Notes: generated by a model not told the origin, from the sequence alone. A DNA stretch of 64,000 bases from Liopterus haemorrhoidalis (GCA_963971575.1 OZ020622.1:34812301-34876300), one strand, 5' to 3'; positions 54,701 through 57,306 are shown, counted from the first letter of the stretch. Made by a program: numbers and translations.

Positions 54701-57306
54701 CAAATTAAAAATTATTTAGAATTTATTGGAGAAATGGAAATCGCAGAAGTTAAGAGTTCAAAGACGAGATAAGGAAGACAAAAATAAAATGGTTAAAACG
54801 GAAACGGTTATAATAACATTTTATGGCCAACAACTTCCACAATATATTTACTTATTTCGAGTTAGATGTAAAGTAAATCCGTATGTACAAAAAATAATAC
54901 AATGTTTCAACTGTTATAGAATTGGACATATGGCAAATGAATGTTGAATCAATTATAATTTATGCTCTAAATGCGGTAAAAACAACAACAGCGAGGAATG
55001 CAGAAATGAACCTTTCTGCATTAAATGTAAAGGTACACATGAACCGAAAGACAAATCATGCCCTGAAAAAGCTAAACAGAAGAAAATTAAAGAATTAATG
55101 GCTTTCAATAATATATCATACAAAGAAGCATACTTATCCGTCATCAACAATTTTGGTTATTCGCAAGCAATAAGATTCAATCCGCTGCTTTCTGTCAACG
55201 AAGAGGATTTTCCTCTAATAAATCTATTTTCAGTAGATAGAAGACCGAATACATCAACACCACAGAATATGAACAGAAATAGAGAACCGAGATATCCAGC
55301 ACAGAAGCGGGCTAAAGTTAGTGAACTAACTTTTAAATAAACACTAGTGACTGACTGTATGAGGAAACTCGAGGCCATAAAATAGAATAAAAAAAAAATT
55401 ATTTATGTAGAACATGCTAACAGTGTATAACGTTTATTTTTTCTTTTGATATTTTTGTACATTTTTGATCTCTTCTTATTTGGATTATGTAAAAAATGAT
55501 ATAATAATTTAATTATGTAAAAATTGCAAATTTTAAAACGGAATAACACAAACCTTTTTGTTACAAAAATAAAAATAAATAAAAATTACAATTCATTCAG
55601 TTGTAAAAATAATATTTGAAATTTGAAATGAAAATAAAATTAAAAATAGATGTTTGATCGATACATTAATAAGTTCTTCAAATTTGCAGATAAATTCTTT
55701 TATCAGTCAGTATAAGTTTTAGTAGTAAGAAAGCGAATAATTAATTAATTTAATGAAAAAAAAAAAAATCAGCTGTGGCCACCACAGGACCAACCACCAT
55801 CATAAAGTACTTATATAAATTACATTCTAGCAGCAGAGTATAAATAACTTGACCTAATATTTTCTAACAGAGATATTATTTATCATGATATTGGAAACGT
55901 TACATATAAATATGAAAAAATTGAGACTTGGAAAAAATTTCGAAAAATTTTACAGAAATTATTCGAAATTTTTCGTTTTATCAAAAAACGTCTCAAATAA
56001 AAGTTATTAGTTATTGCTTTTATAGCAACTTTTGTTTAATAAATTTTTTTCGAGATATTCGCAAAAATCTTAAAATCAACACGAGTAAACTCCCATTTTT
56101 AGTCAACCGATTTTTACCAAAAGTTGATCAACTCGTGCCATTGATGGCAGAAGCTCAAATATGAAGTTTCATAAAAATCCTTTCAGCCGAATTTGCTCTA
56201 CACGTGTACACAGACAGACGGACAGAGAGACAGACGGACGGACAGACAGACCGACAGACATCATGCTAAAAATAGTCAAAACGTTATGTAGGGACCTCAA
56301 TTCGTGGAGATCCATCAAAATCTCGAAACGTCAAAATTGGTATGATCACAATACCTCTCTTATATATGTTGGCGGTCAGTAAAAAATGGTACTGAAATTA
56401 ACCGTTATTAACATTTTGGTTCCAGTTCTGTTAAAAATTTCGGTTCGGTTCCGGTTCCACTCTCTGTTTTCTACACAGTTCAAAATTATAGAGAAAAATA
56501 AATTGTATGAAAAGTCCAAGTTAACCTGAAAAATACTACAATTTGAACTATAATCTTTTAACCTTTTTTTAAACACTATCAATCAAAGCTGTTTATTACA
56601 TATGTGAAATAAATAATTTAGTAAAATGTCTTTTTCTTGGGATATTTATCTCGGTTTGTTATTTTAAGAAATTTTCACTTTACTTAAGGCATTATCCATA
56701 CTAAATTGGAATCCACAAAAGAAAAAGTCACAGGAGCTGGGGTCGGAAAGCAAGTTCGGAGTGTTCCGAGTAACTCTGATTAACTCCAAACCGCTTGAGG
56801 TAATGCATTTAGGTTTTTTCTCGAATGCTTTGGAGTTACACAAGAGTGACTCAGAGCACTCCGAGCTTGCTTCCTGCTAGGGTAGACAAAAAAACTAATA
56901 ATCGATACTAGGAGAAAATTCTTCAAGTAAATGGGATTGCCTACAAACACTTTTTTTAAGGGATTAATTTGATACTCAATGTTCCTGACGAAATTTGGGC
57001 TTTACTGATTTAAAAATATTGTTAATCTATATTTTATACGAGCTGATTAAGCGGACATAATATTTAATTTAAAAAAATACCTGGAAATCCTAAAAATTCG
57101 CTGTCAAATTCTCCTAAAAATACATTTTTCATAAATGGTTTTCTTTGCGGTTTTTTCTTAACAACCCTGGTGAATAGCTGGTTTGTTTTTGCTTCTTTTA
57201 AAACTTCTTGTGGTAAAGTTTGTGATTGTGTTGATAAACAAATGATTGGACGAATCACATTTATAAATTGTCTATTATGTATTCTAAAATATCTTAAACT
57301 ATACAT
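9685..57306 (-). CDS. ACAD9: ACAD9/enigma-type mitochondrial acyl-CoA dehydrogenase, 8 exons
   Basis: The coding exons are 57306-57081, 43145-42712, 40695-40470, 25487-25288, 23457-23353, 14319-14134, 10112-9943 and 9724-9685, giving 528 residues as sequenced. Human ACAD9 is a flavoprotein of the mitochondrial matrix with weak long-chain dehydrogenase activity and an essential role in complex I assembly. Matches run in order along the protein, including FGLQAPETMGGL, KYLNKLANGDSISAFC, YAMESMTYMTAGLLD, IIALLGLQHTG and YVHPSL. The FEGTNE motif that carries the catalytic glutamate reads MSEANE, with serine at about residue 440. The FAD-side motif FCLTEPASGSD reads FCLLEEDNLDP. An inactive enzyme with a scaffold role is therefore likely. 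The introns total about 46 kb. The end of the protein is damaged (see 8247-9684). Identity is secure; assignment to the ACAD9/enigma branch rather than VLCAD is likely. Confidence 0.88.
9943..10112 (-). CDS. ACAD9: ACAD9-like gene, exon 7
   Basis: The exon encodes residues 460-515 plus two bases. It holds KKYRNPFFYPGFLIKKIWQR, a linker typical of insect VLCAD/ACAD9 proteins, then HLEDYVHPSLTHAAKWLE, which matches the C-terminal VHPSL motif. The TAA seen after GAG in a plain reading is inside the donor GTAAGT. Confidence 0.9.
10113..10460. other. Start of intron 6, with one CAGGGTGT terminus
   Basis: I see no gene here. ATACAGGGTGTAACAGCG at about 10,178 looks like one end of a TA-flanked TIR element similar to the foldback at 39,531; the partner end was not found. 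Confidence 0.4.
10461..11488 (-). mobile_element. Non-autonomous 1.1-kb TIR element, copy 2 (inverted)
   Basis: The reverse complement of this stretch aligns throughout with 259-1375, including CCGGAATAGT, GAGGCGGAGC and CTTAATGAACCTTG blocks. It begins with CAGGGTTTTACAGGTATT and ends ATACCTACAAAACCCT. Apart from the tRNA-like block it has no coding content. Confidence 0.7.
10870..10945 (-). other. tRNA-like block in copy 2 of the TIR element
   Basis: On the minus strand CTTGGTGTAGTGGTTAGAAC fits an A box and GGATCGAACCCTGC a B-box-like T arm. Position and orientation within the element are the same as in copy 1, although the sequences differ, so the module was probably present in a common ancestor and has drifted or been exchanged. 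Confidence 0.5.
11489..11700 (+). repeat. Dispersed repeat beginning CAGCTGTGGCCACCACAGGA
   Basis: The same sequence, beginning with a near-palindrome around TGGCCA, recurs at 55,768-56,130 with a 140-bp insertion. A short part of that longer copy also lies just downstream of exon 6 (about 14,055-14,105). No ORF is present. The family is unassigned. Confidence 0.55.
12004..12392 (+). pseudogene. Decayed coding fragment, unassigned
   Basis: Two frames with a break near 12,187 encode an acidic region, then LTENDRKLIFYVYKHCVKLF, and further on DVVKRIIYQLYAEEEPPSID. This order resembles the N-terminal region of uncharacterised insect DDE-endonuclease proteins, in which a helical segment is followed by a PTL/PSI-type motif. 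I cannot name the family with confidence. Confidence 0.3.
12521..13623. mobile_element. hAT-like non-autonomous element, GGAGTC-repeat family, copy 1
   Basis: It begins CAGGGATGGGGAGTCGGAG and ends CGACTCCCCCATCCATG, with many GGAGTCGG units next to each end. A perfect 8-bp duplication GTATTTAA flanks it at 12,513-12,520 and 13,624-13,631, which is diagnostic of hAT transposition. It contains two short MITEs (13,044-13,225 and about 13,339-13,513). Confidence 0.9.
13044..13225. mobile_element. MITE with CAGTCTGTTCCAAACRGTT ends
   Basis: This 182-bp copy has terminal inverted repeats and TA on both sides. Relatives are at about 13,339, 28,107, 28,436, 36,670, 57,700, 58,420 and 61,200. The TA target and CAGT-type end suggest a Tc1/mariner-mobilised MITE. 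Confidence 0.75.
13632..14133. other. Intron 6 sequence without recognised gene
   Basis: The stretch is AT-rich. Near 14,055-14,105, next to the exon 6 donor, it carries the motif GGTCAACTCGTGCCATTGAT, shared with the repeat at 56.1 kb. Confidence 0.4.
14134..14319 (-). CDS. ACAD9: ACAD9-like gene, exon 6 (catalytic-base region, degenerate)
   Basis: The exon encodes residues 398-459. VYCTERCLKTVQKC aligns with VFSSEAAWQCVSEA of ACAD9, and IIALLGLQHTG with YIALTGLQHAG. Between them the LGGLGY loop reads LSGPPAF and the catalytic-base motif reads MMSEANESLK. The acceptor is ATTTACAG and the donor GTAACG. Confidence 0.9.
14643..14702 (+). repeat. Tigger/pogo-like terminal sequence, interrupted
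   Basis: TATAGTCAGCGCTCACTTAA and the repeated CTTAACGTACG motif resemble a Tigger-type terminus. The hAT-like element at 14,711 is inserted next to it. No partner end was found. Confidence 0.3.
14711..15944. mobile_element. hAT-like element with TATCTAGATACAGATACA subterminal repeats
   Basis: The ends are CAGTGTTGTAATAGATAC and its complement at 15,920-15,944. A perfect 8-bp duplication ATTTTGGC lies at 14,703-14,710 and 15,945-15,952. Dense copies of GATACAGATAC and TATCTAGATA fill both subterminal regions and may bind a transposase. It contains a large hairpin and no transposase. A second copy of the 5' end is at 31,865. Confidence 0.9.
15161..15483. repeat. 323-bp near-perfect hairpin inside the hAT-like element
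   Basis: The left arm begins TCAGAGCTGGAAATACAAT and the right arm ends ATTGTATTTCCAGCTCTGA. The arms are about 145 nt and pair with few mismatches, leaving a very short AT-rich loop near 15,312-15,335. A transcript would form a long double-stranded RNA. Confidence 0.85.
16408..16488 (-). repeat. 21-bp minisatellite in a transposase reading frame
   Basis: About four copies of ACAAAGTGTACGTTCGTGCGG follow one another. On the minus strand the unit stays in frame and encodes a repeated heptad, SARTYTL, at the end of the open frame that begins with the transposase N-terminus. Confidence 0.85.
16540..16818 (-). pseudogene. N-terminal fragment of an IS630-like transposase
   Basis: The ATG at 16,818 opens MNFSNENVDMLDVYFRSLKN, then LYRQEYPHRRHPSES, LRTTGSFERR and ISVRDACIETRI. 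This is the DNA-binding part of the family whose catalytic part lies at the left edge of the window: the Y.ERYP.RR.P motif, the TGS...R motif and the NP..S.R repeat. After the last motif the frame runs into the 21-bp repeats and ends, so the catalytic domain is missing. Confidence 0.65.
16907..17217. other. Intron 5 flank of the copia insertion
   Basis: I see no gene. GC content is a little higher than nearby (ACATGGCGCTGCCG and similar). Confidence 0.4.
17218..17504 (+). repeat. copia 5' LTR
   Basis: The 287-bp repeat has inverted termini TGTTA/TAACA. An AATAAA-type signal (CACAATAAATAAGTTAC) lies near its 3' end. Confidence 0.95.
17505..17523 (+). other. Primer-binding site for half initiator-tRNA-Met
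   Basis: GGTTATGGGCCCAGGTGCG directly follows the 5' LTR. It is complementary to the anticodon stem-loop of initiator tRNA-Met (CTGGGCCCATAACC), not to the tRNA 3' end. Drosophila copia is known to prime in this way with a cleaved tRNA. Confidence 0.85.
17614..21690 (+). CDS. copia gag-pol polyprotein
   Basis: The 1358-residue polyprotein is uninterrupted. A UBN2-type gag occupies residues 1-200. The zinc knuckle CHNCGKIGHKAADC is near 244-257, the protease DSGATSH near 293, and the integrase zinc domain (HRRLGHLN) near 432. The integrase core has HSDVCGP near 495, LQTDNGTEY near 557 and PEQNGIAERKNRT near 590. The reverse transcriptase has YVDDILVV near 1044. RNase H has VDADWG near 1208, SSTEAEY near 1247 and DNRGA near 1286. 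Two AT-hook-like motifs, RGRPRK and RGRPRL, lie near 770 between integrase and reverse transcriptase. All catalytic residues are present and the element could be active. Confidence 0.97.
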   Translation: MSAQNFTRIEALNKENYDTWRMQMQALLIKNDAWTYVNGECVQPTVVTGDTNSENAAKAWIKNDLKAKSDIILCIGASELKLVKNCVTSRAVWTKLEEYYSSKGPARKATLLKQLTLLRMNEVEDVRDHVSKFFDAVDKLGEMEIDINPDLLAIMLLYSLPSCFENFRCAIESRDELPSPEILRIKIIEESDARKNKNKSDTANDTQTAMYSQKKFNKSRFAYKEKYSKSEDRDKNKVFKFRCHNCGKIGHKAADCRSREKSKQDVKSAGNVMYTADAFHAGTTHHNARWCLDSGATSHICKEASDFVDLSSAKGTLNMASNHSSDIVGKGTASLSADIYGDTKKLSILETLHVPDLRTNLLSVGKITNSGAKVIFKKDIALVYDRKGKVMLVADRIGDLYYAREKQTKETGETRSTALAVKNSSELLMIWHRRLGHLNVADVRELIKNGQIADMDPARVIDKLDCDVCHRGKMTRNAFPKKSERESEMLAIIHSDVCGPMRVESLGKARYFVTYIDDNSRWCEIRFVKSKDEVAEITKEVISMMETQTGKRVKCLQTDNGTEYTNKQVDEFLKKKGIIRRLTVPFTPEQNGIAERKNRTLMEMARCLLIQADLPPSFWAEAISTANYIRNRCPTKSLNGLSPIEVWTGKKAELSQLQEFGSKVYFLNRKPGRGKLEPKSLDGIFLGYDHHSKGFRIWLPKQRKVGIYRDVRFSKTKIDKGEGFADFIPKEMDDRKETVEIQIKETEDDENAENEVQPIDVPGNVSAPPRRRGRGRPRKLRTGSRGRPRLEYAKPLEPQNSSTDLEEIEEETNNDEESSLIAEVPLVTALKGPDAEDWHDAISCELRSVIKNDTWILVDRPKDQRVIGSGIVLRNKYKADGNLERRKARLVAQGFAQQPGIHFNQTFAPVARTSSIRSLISLAAQENMKIYQLDVTTAYLNGELEEVIHMELPKLLPETLKRIIESGERADKFIKKCEKMLQELQKGDKVCRLKKSLYGLKQAGRNWHTKLDDILRKYGAVPTKSDPCIYRINRGEDTILIAIYVDDILVVTKKRKSVENLVSHLRRSLEVKDLGEASHCLGIEFLRKEGKIILIQKGYILDILGRFGMSDCKPVSTPMLPRPNLLPEEKPTDEDTKLPYRELIGALSYLATTTRPDISFAVSYLSQFNNCFGHSHWIAAKRVLRYLKGTTELGLSYGPNSKTLEGYVDADWGNCPVDRRSYTGFVFTLNNGPLSWESRKQRTVALSSTEAEYMGLSEATKEALYLRTLLQELGAKVKEPTTLYNDNRGALSLAENPTIHGRSKHIDVRCHFIRQAVNDKLIEPKYMPSEDMVADFLTKGLPKSNHTRCMNSIFFNIE
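21720..21728 (+). other. copia polypurine tract
   Basis: GAGGGGAAG lies directly before the 3' LTR and would prime plus-strand synthesis. Confidence 0.85.
21729..22015 (+). repeat. copia 3' LTR
   Basis: The 287-bp repeat reads the same as the 5' LTR throughout. Confidence 0.95.
22021..23352. other. Rest of intron 5
   Basis: A short plus-strand frame at 22,044 begins MEPIVPFPRNIKKYCVPGC, which could be the start of a THAP-like or other zinc-finger protein but is too short to assign. At about 23,250-23,282 the sequence ends GAAGCCCTG, the mirror of a hAT terminus CAGGGCTTC. The rest is AT-rich with nothing recognised. Confidence 0.35.
23353..23457 (-). CDS. ACAD9: ACAD9-like gene, exon 5
   Basis: This 35-codon exon in phase 0 on both sides encodes INLDVYAMESMTYMTAGLLD and continues to ESAIVK. 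It matches the helix of ACAD9 that reads YVMESMTYLTAGMLD. The acceptor is TTGATAG and the donor GTAATG. Confidence 0.92.
23704..25268 (-). mobile_element. Tc1-like element with IR/DR ends, intron 4
   Basis: The 1565-bp element is flanked by TA and begins CAGTATTGGCCATAAA at both ends. Each end holds a second inner copy of the binding motif (GGACATAAAGATAGCAACT near 23,885 and its complement near 25,071), the IR/DR arrangement known from Sleeping Beauty. Its right end is 17 nt from the ACAD9 exon 4 donor. Confidence 0.9.
23967..24985 (-). pseudogene. Tc1-like transposase, one frameshift
   Basis: The ATG at 24,985 starts MGRSKTVSSEIRNFIISGFK, followed by the paired-type DNA-binding domain with the linker GRPRKTTKRTD. 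The catalytic motifs are SDESKFNL, QHDNDTKH and SPDLNPIKNLWE, giving a DDE transposase. A single-base deletion near 24,503 breaks the frame after FNLF; the remainder continues in another frame to TAA at 23,967. Apart from this shift the protein looks complete, so inactivation may be recent. Confidence 0.88.
25288..25487 (-). CDS. ACAD9: ACAD9-like gene, exon 4 (start of C-terminal helices)
   Basis: The exon encodes residues 296-362. It begins ENILGEGGDSVKI, matching VENILGEVGDGFKV of ACAD9, and ends DFMREKISQ. The usual (R/K)KQF..P(L)..FG signature is diverged to KTKQGHQGYAADS, another sign of relaxed catalytic constraint. The donor is GTAAGA, and a Tc1-like element begins 17 nt into the intron. 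Confidence 0.92.
25490..25789. other. Start of intron 3
   Basis: I see no gene. TATAGGGTGTCCCAGCCAAA at about 25,716 resembles the far terminus of the long-TIR element that ends near 31,819. Confidence 0.35.
25790..27246 (+). mobile_element. Helitron-like element A, 3' end intact
   Basis: The 3' end has a hairpin (CCGTAGCGAAGCACGG) followed by CTAG at 27,243-27,246 and a flanking T, the Helitron signature. Inside are diverged tandem blocks that repeat the phrases AAGATATCGACTTGGTTTTT and CCATGACGTAAG about every 300 bp. There is no Rep/helicase. The 5' border is uncertain. Confidence 0.6.
27247..28874 (+). mobile_element. Helitron-like element B, split by a hAT-like element
   Basis: It follows element A directly, with an AT-rich 5' end (TATATATATAAAATCC). 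At the 3' end GCCAACGTTGTTGGC can form a hairpin, followed by CTAG at 28,871-28,874 and T. The hAT-like element 27,658-28,726 is inserted in it, leaving about 550 bp of its own. Confidence 0.6.
27658..28726. mobile_element. hAT-like element, GGAGTC-repeat family, copy 2
   Basis: It aligns end to end with 12,521-13,623, including both nested MITEs. The 8-bp duplications GTTTTTAG (27,650-27,657) and GTTTTTGG (28,727-28,734) differ at one base. Confidence 0.9.
29217..30085 (-). mobile_element. piggyBac remnant inserted at TTAA
   Basis: TTAA at 29,213-29,216 is followed by CCTTCGAGCGGGCGCGCTAG, a piggyBac-type terminus. The element interrupts the left arm of the long-TIR transposon. Its other border, near 30,085, is inferred from where the match to the right arm resumes. 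Confidence 0.65.
29491..29937 (-). pseudogene. piggyBac transposase, C-terminal part
   Basis: MCASYSVSRITRRWPCAIFF and AGINAQILY are the conserved end of the catalytic core. A C-terminal cysteine-rich finger follows: CRLC, then CHNCNSFTCKRH and CFQCQEKC. An in-frame TAG after CRLCA is the only nonsense codon before TAA at 29,491. All of the upstream transposase, including the catalytic aspartates, is missing. Confidence 0.85.
30118..31390 (-). pseudogene. IS630-like transposase fragments of the long-TIR element
   Basis: Positions 31,236-31,390 encode YFYEGNLTTVKYLDFLENIF and KYFQHDGAP. Positions 30,118-30,345 encode KYDDKWIGNNGPINWPPRSP, then DLTSLVFFVFG and NLDELKHKISLA. They are the same family as the transposase at the window start. 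A CR1-like retroposon (30,346-31,235) separates the two parts. Confidence 0.75.
30346..31235 (-). mobile_element. 5'-truncated CR1/L2-like LINE with TAA-repeat tail
   Basis: The minus-strand frame VDLGIIITSNLSWSQQALEC, followed by FTTYIRPILEFSIAVWSPWL and VQRRATKMSP, is the thumb region of a CR1-like reverse transcriptase. SNRVFDIWNSLPSSVVSSNS follows after a 1-nt frameshift near 30,735. The 3' end is a run of ATA/TAA repeats (30,353-30,372 on plus). Everything upstream of the reverse transcriptase palm is missing. Confidence 0.85.
31865..32030 (+). mobile_element. hAT-like 5' end, relative of 14,711-15,944
   Basis: It starts CAGTGTTGTAATGTATCTAA and carries the same TATCTAGATACA subterminal repeats. 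The other end was not found. Confidence 0.6.
32031..32964. other. Intron 3 sequence, nothing recognised
   Basis: A 72-codon frame at 32,509 has no recognisable homology and is probably chance. GAGGCCTTGGGAAAG and CTGGCTCTAGTCC motifs look like eroded repeat ends. Confidence 0.3.
32965..33177 (-). pseudogene. N-terminal fragment of an insect DDE-type protein
   Basis: An open frame of 70 codons encodes KEIISNVIDFMTKEAAAGNV, then IPLKNILDRVSACTGVSARN. This pattern (a helix, then IPL..V..R...ATG.S) recurs at the N-terminus of uncharacterised insect proteins with DDE endonuclease domains. Nothing downstream continues it, so it is a relic or a first exon. Confidence 0.35.
33528..35506 (+). mobile_element. 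Helitron-like element C with internal tandem blocks
   Basis: It starts TCTATATATATAAAAT directly after A and ends with hairpin CCGTGCGAAGAACGG and CTAG before T, so both Helitron borders and the AT target are visible. Five or so diverged blocks of 260-430 bp each carry CATGACGTAAG and GATATCGACTTGGTTTTTG phrases. There is no Rep/helicase gene, so it is non-autonomous. Confidence 0.7.
35409..35432. repeat. (TA)n microsatellite
   Basis: About 12 TA units lie near the 3' end of Helitron C. Confidence 0.9.
35520..36256 (-). mobile_element. Decayed relative of the 259-1375 TIR element
   Basis: It shares GAACTATTCCGGTTCCCATC, the GGGTCAAAGGGGTTGTATAA region, the GACAGACAGACGGACA run and the terminus ATACCTACAAAACTCT. 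The tRNA-like block is missing. Confidence 0.6.
36670..37074. mobile_element. MITE, 405 bp, AGTCTGTTCCAAACGGTTAA ends
   Basis: The inverted ends of about 30 bp (AGTCTGTTCCAAACGGTTAA and continuing) are flanked by TA. It is inserted in the second Tc1-like element. The copy at 57,700-58,110 is a longer-diverged relative. Confidence 0.85.
37691..38628 (+). mobile_element. TIR element with captured-gene exon, copy B
   Basis: This 938-bp element has termini TATAGGGGATACGCAT and AATAGGGGATAGGCAT. GTAC lies on both sides (37,687-37,690 and 38,629-38,632) and is the likely 4-bp duplication. It contains a promoter-like region, one clean ATG exon (38,011-38,133) and no transposase. It matches copy A at 2015-2298 and 7572-7872. 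Confidence 0.7.
38011..38133 (+). CDS. First coding exon of an uncharacterised insect protein, carried in a TIR element
   Basis: The exon runs from ATG to a GTAATT donor and encodes 41 residues: MVDKDFVRAQSDNLPNIDAF, then MLMEYMKNNECYSAEEIRGIK without a break. The EIRG(V/I)K ending at a splice site is what I recall at the start of insect proteins with SWIM zinc-finger and YqaJ-type nuclease domains, but that is memory, not a search. No second exon lies within the element; the frame closes in the intron. Copy A has a shortened version. It may be a captured host gene or a relic of the autonomous element's own gene. Confidence 0.4.
39531..40347. mobile_element. Foldback element with about 340-bp inverted arms
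   Basis: Both ends read CAGGGTGTTTG and are flanked by TA. The arms 39,531-39,870 and 40,010-40,347 pair almost completely, for example around GGGGCACCCCGAAAATCTCC and AAATGGTCGCCATTTT. The loop of about 140 bp is AT-rich and non-coding. Confidence 0.88.
40470..40695 (-). CDS. ACAD9: ACAD9-like gene, exon 3 (middle beta domain)
   Basis: The exon encodes residues 221-295. It begins VLSGTKAWVVNGSQADIFIV, the beta domain of acyl-CoA dehydrogenases, and ends VTFMNTPIPA. The acceptor is TTATTTCAG. The donor is GTATTA, weaker than usual, and a Tc1-like element begins only 16 nt into the intron. Confidence 0.92.
40770..42331. other. Intron 2 sequence around a SWIM relic
   Basis: A GTGAAGTGTGAA terminus of the 259-1375 family is at 40,770. 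Apart from the SWIM fragment at 41.85-42.07 kb I see only AT-rich sequence and short inverted motifs (GATAGTTATCTAACGGATAA near 42,075). Confidence 0.4.
41853..42068 (+). pseudogene. SWIM zinc-finger protein fragment
   Basis: One frame reads CVVEGEELLNAGHDMICEIR. A second, after frameshifts, reads MSCTCKAGASCKHISAVLF, which has the SWIM pattern C-x-C-x(n)-C-x-H. The first part fits the stretch that usually precedes SWIM in insect SWIM/YqaJ-like proteins. It is a relic with at least two frame changes. Confidence 0.6.
42332..42576. mobile_element. hAT MITE, 245 bp, GGTCCCGA repeats
   Basis: It begins TAGCGATTCTTAACCGG and ends TTAAGAACCGCTG. A perfect 8-bp duplication TTATAGAT flanks it (42,324-42,331 and 42,577-42,584). 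Confidence 0.9.
42712..43145 (-). CDS. ACAD9: ACAD9-like gene, exon 2 (N-terminal helical domain)
   Basis: The exon encodes residues 76-220. The acceptor is CTTTTTTAG and the donor GTAAGT, and phase 1 in to phase 0 out fits both neighbours. LRRLQVFGLQAPETMGGLEY and LKQKYLNKLANGDSISAFC match acyl-CoA dehydrogenase domain N. The segment after AFC that normally contacts FAD and substrate (LTEPASGSD) has become LLEEDNLDP. Confidence 0.92.
43217..44036 (+). pseudogene. C-terminal part of a LINE with restriction-like endonuclease (R2/R4/Dong type)
   Basis: The frame starts directly after a TAA microsatellite. It encodes TWHNKVLHGQYFN and TWQWLKKGTLKKETKGFILA, a CCHC finger (CRLC..VDETVEHLIC) and then the PD-(D/E)XK nuclease: ITVVERKRVWIIDIAI, YKDLQIEI and ALRAIPPNLLKHLDALGLQR. 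The end (LRRYLCDS) is the usual C-terminus. Frameshifts near 43,460 and 43,880 and a TGA near 43,670 break it. Dong elements are known to insert into TAA repeats, which fits the border. Confidence 0.8.
44090..47662 (+). mobile_element. LINE with extremely purine-rich coding strand
   Basis: It contains an APE-type endonuclease, a reverse transcriptase and a C-terminal finger, then a 3' region ending in AAT repeats at 47,640-47,662. The coding strand is made mostly of A and G for over 3 kb, unlike anything else in the window. No ORF1 is present, and the 5' border is placed where the endonuclease begins. Confidence 0.75.
44113..47322 (+). pseudogene. LINE endonuclease/reverse transcriptase, one frameshift
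   Basis: The endonuclease begins AIFWNVAGIKGKDEEFW and has GLTETW, GGDFNARIG and, after the shift, IDYAVVN and ESDHQPI. A 1-nt frameshift near 44,725 separates the 183- and 884-residue frames. The reverse transcriptase has GFRKGRGAIDN, DLKAAFDKLD, GVRQGCPLSPILFNIYVADL and the catalytic YADDLTL. The C-terminal finger is CRMCREEEESLEHLTKRC. Lysine, arginine and glutamate dominate the protein because of the purine bias. No RNase H is seen. Clade unassigned; a similar style is known from ant genomes. Only this one lesion was found. Confidence 0.85.
47663..48123. other. AT-rich spacer
   Basis: I see nothing coding. GAAGATTTAATATTAAATCG near 48,030 is a small palindrome. Confidence 0.4.
48124..48487 (+). 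pseudogene. Second restriction-like endonuclease LINE fragment (R2/R4-like)
   Basis: An open frame encodes LDITLLDVEIKQRFVIEFSS, then PAEKNISLKEEEKKFKYTDL, VVLIVRVLGG and RMQKAVLLGSLRIVRTLN. This is the PD-(D/E)XK domain and C-terminus of R2/R4-type elements. It is a different lineage from the fragment at 43.2 kb. The reverse transcriptase is missing, so this is a short 5'-truncated copy. Confidence 0.8.
48488..49257. other. Spacer upstream of the DUF4806 relic
   Basis: A frame at 48,951-49,257 (MYQEAKFNSNLEIDLLEQTG and onward) may be an upstream exon of the next gene but has no recognised domain. Confidence 0.3.
49258..50727 (+). pseudogene. DUF4806-domain gene relic with five exons
   Basis: The ATG at 49,258 opens MGRTWTVIKFLEDNTVQAVP, an N-terminal module with a W..VP..W...C.WP pattern. 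Exon 1 ends at a GTAATC donor (49,461), and exon 2 starts at 49,536 so that TYDDYQTARSKE is restored. Later exons give FMKKIIRKQSMI, then LNTEEELRKFEDFLIKKENY (donor 50,119), YDAIKRILSKVISDELA (50,234-50,393) and ILKEVTVKNLEDAIKNWIRR (50,584-50,727). The last three form a DUF4806 domain with matching phases. A TAA at about 49,566 and a frameshift near 49,985 mark it as a pseudogene. The role of this insect family is not known to me. Confidence 0.6.
50758..52052 (+). mobile_element. Tigger/pogo-like element, 5'-truncated
   Basis: The 3' terminus reads TTTAAATCGAGGGTTGAGTG, typical of Tigger inverted repeats, with a nested second copy of GATTTACACG inside. The 5' terminus is absent: the transposase begins directly after the DUF4806 relic. 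Confidence 0.7.
50770..51668 (+). pseudogene. Tigger-type (DDE_1) transposase, C-terminal half
   Basis: It encodes NTLPVHWRSNKKAWMTCTIF and EDWFINCFIPEV. After a frameshift in a run of A near 50,910 come LLLLDNSPSHP with the second catalytic aspartate and LPPNITSLIQPQDQ with the third. EAWKNYTILDCVKH and IKPSTLN follow, then a stop and the acidic tail with ALKFQRTIKQALSQYEDIYK. The CENP-B-like DNA-binding half is missing. Confidence 0.85.
52144..52312 (+). repeat. Tandem repeat, about 40 bp x 4
   Basis: The unit GAGGTGAGGACC, T-run, GCTCATTACTTAGATTTTGG repeats about four times with growing divergence. It lies between GGGCGC-type arms (GGGCGCACTAAGGAAAA and TTTTCCTTACTGCG), suggesting a larger non-autonomous element. 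Confidence 0.85.
52313..53575. other. Intron 1 sequence with GGACGTCC-type motifs
   Basis: Positions 52,860-53,460 look like one repeat element with recurring GGATGTTC/GGACGTCC/GATATCC words at both sides and a central GC-richer part (TTGGCGGCGCTGCG). Its borders are unclear. No coding sequence is recognised. Confidence 0.35.
53407..53428. repeat. 22-bp perfect palindrome
   Basis: GATGTCCCGTACGGGACATC, extended by one A/T pair at each side, is a perfect palindrome, possibly a protein-binding site of the surrounding repeat. Confidence 0.85.
53576..53835. mobile_element. hAT-like MITE, GGGGCGC-rich
   Basis: It begins CAGGGCCGGATTAAGGGGG and ends CTTTAGTCCGTTCCT, which is an imperfect inverted match. 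The flanks TAAGACAC and AATCACAC are only a partial 8-bp duplication. Confidence 0.5.
54070..55340 (+). pseudogene. LINE ORF1 (gag-like) relic without ORF2
   Basis: Frames from 54,070 to 55,340 encode a jockey/I-type ORF1: KFYVCIESFEGNRNIGNMHP, then SANMLLSSKTLQERN and three zinc knuckles (CFNCYRIGHMANEC, CSKCGKNNNSEEC, CIKCKGTHEPKDKSC), ending KRAKVSELTFK and TAA. At least three frame changes and a TGA break it. No endonuclease or reverse transcriptase follows; an A-rich run begins about 45 bp after the stop. It is related to ORF1 at 6,027-7,385. Confidence 0.8.
55341..55767. other. AT-rich intron 1 sequence
   Basis: I see no gene or clear repeat. Confidence 0.4.
55768..56260 (+). repeat. 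Second copy of the CAGCTGTGGCCACCACAGGA repeat
   Basis: It matches 11,489-11,700 and extends further, through GTTGATCAACTCGTGCCATT to a (GACA/GACG)n run near 56,205-56,260 like those in the 259-1375 family. Confidence 0.55.
56391..57080. other. Start of intron 1, possible hAT-like GGTTCCGGTTCC repeat
   Basis: GGTTCGGTTCCGGTTCC near 56,440 resembles the subterminal repeats of hAT-type elements. The rest is AT-rich without genes. Confidence 0.35.
57081..57306 (-). CDS. ACAD9: ACAD9-like gene, exon 1 with mitochondrial presequence
   Basis: The exon encodes residues 1-75. The first ATG is at 57306; an upstream in-frame TTG at 57327 is not a credible start. The N-terminus MYSLRYFRIHNRQF is rich in arginine and aromatic residues with no acidic residue for about 40 positions, as in a matrix-targeting peptide. 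KPFMKNVFLGEFDSEFLGFP then matches the start of the mature ACAD9 fold. The exon ends after the first base of a codon at a GTATTT donor, and the next exon completes a glutamate. Confidence 0.85.
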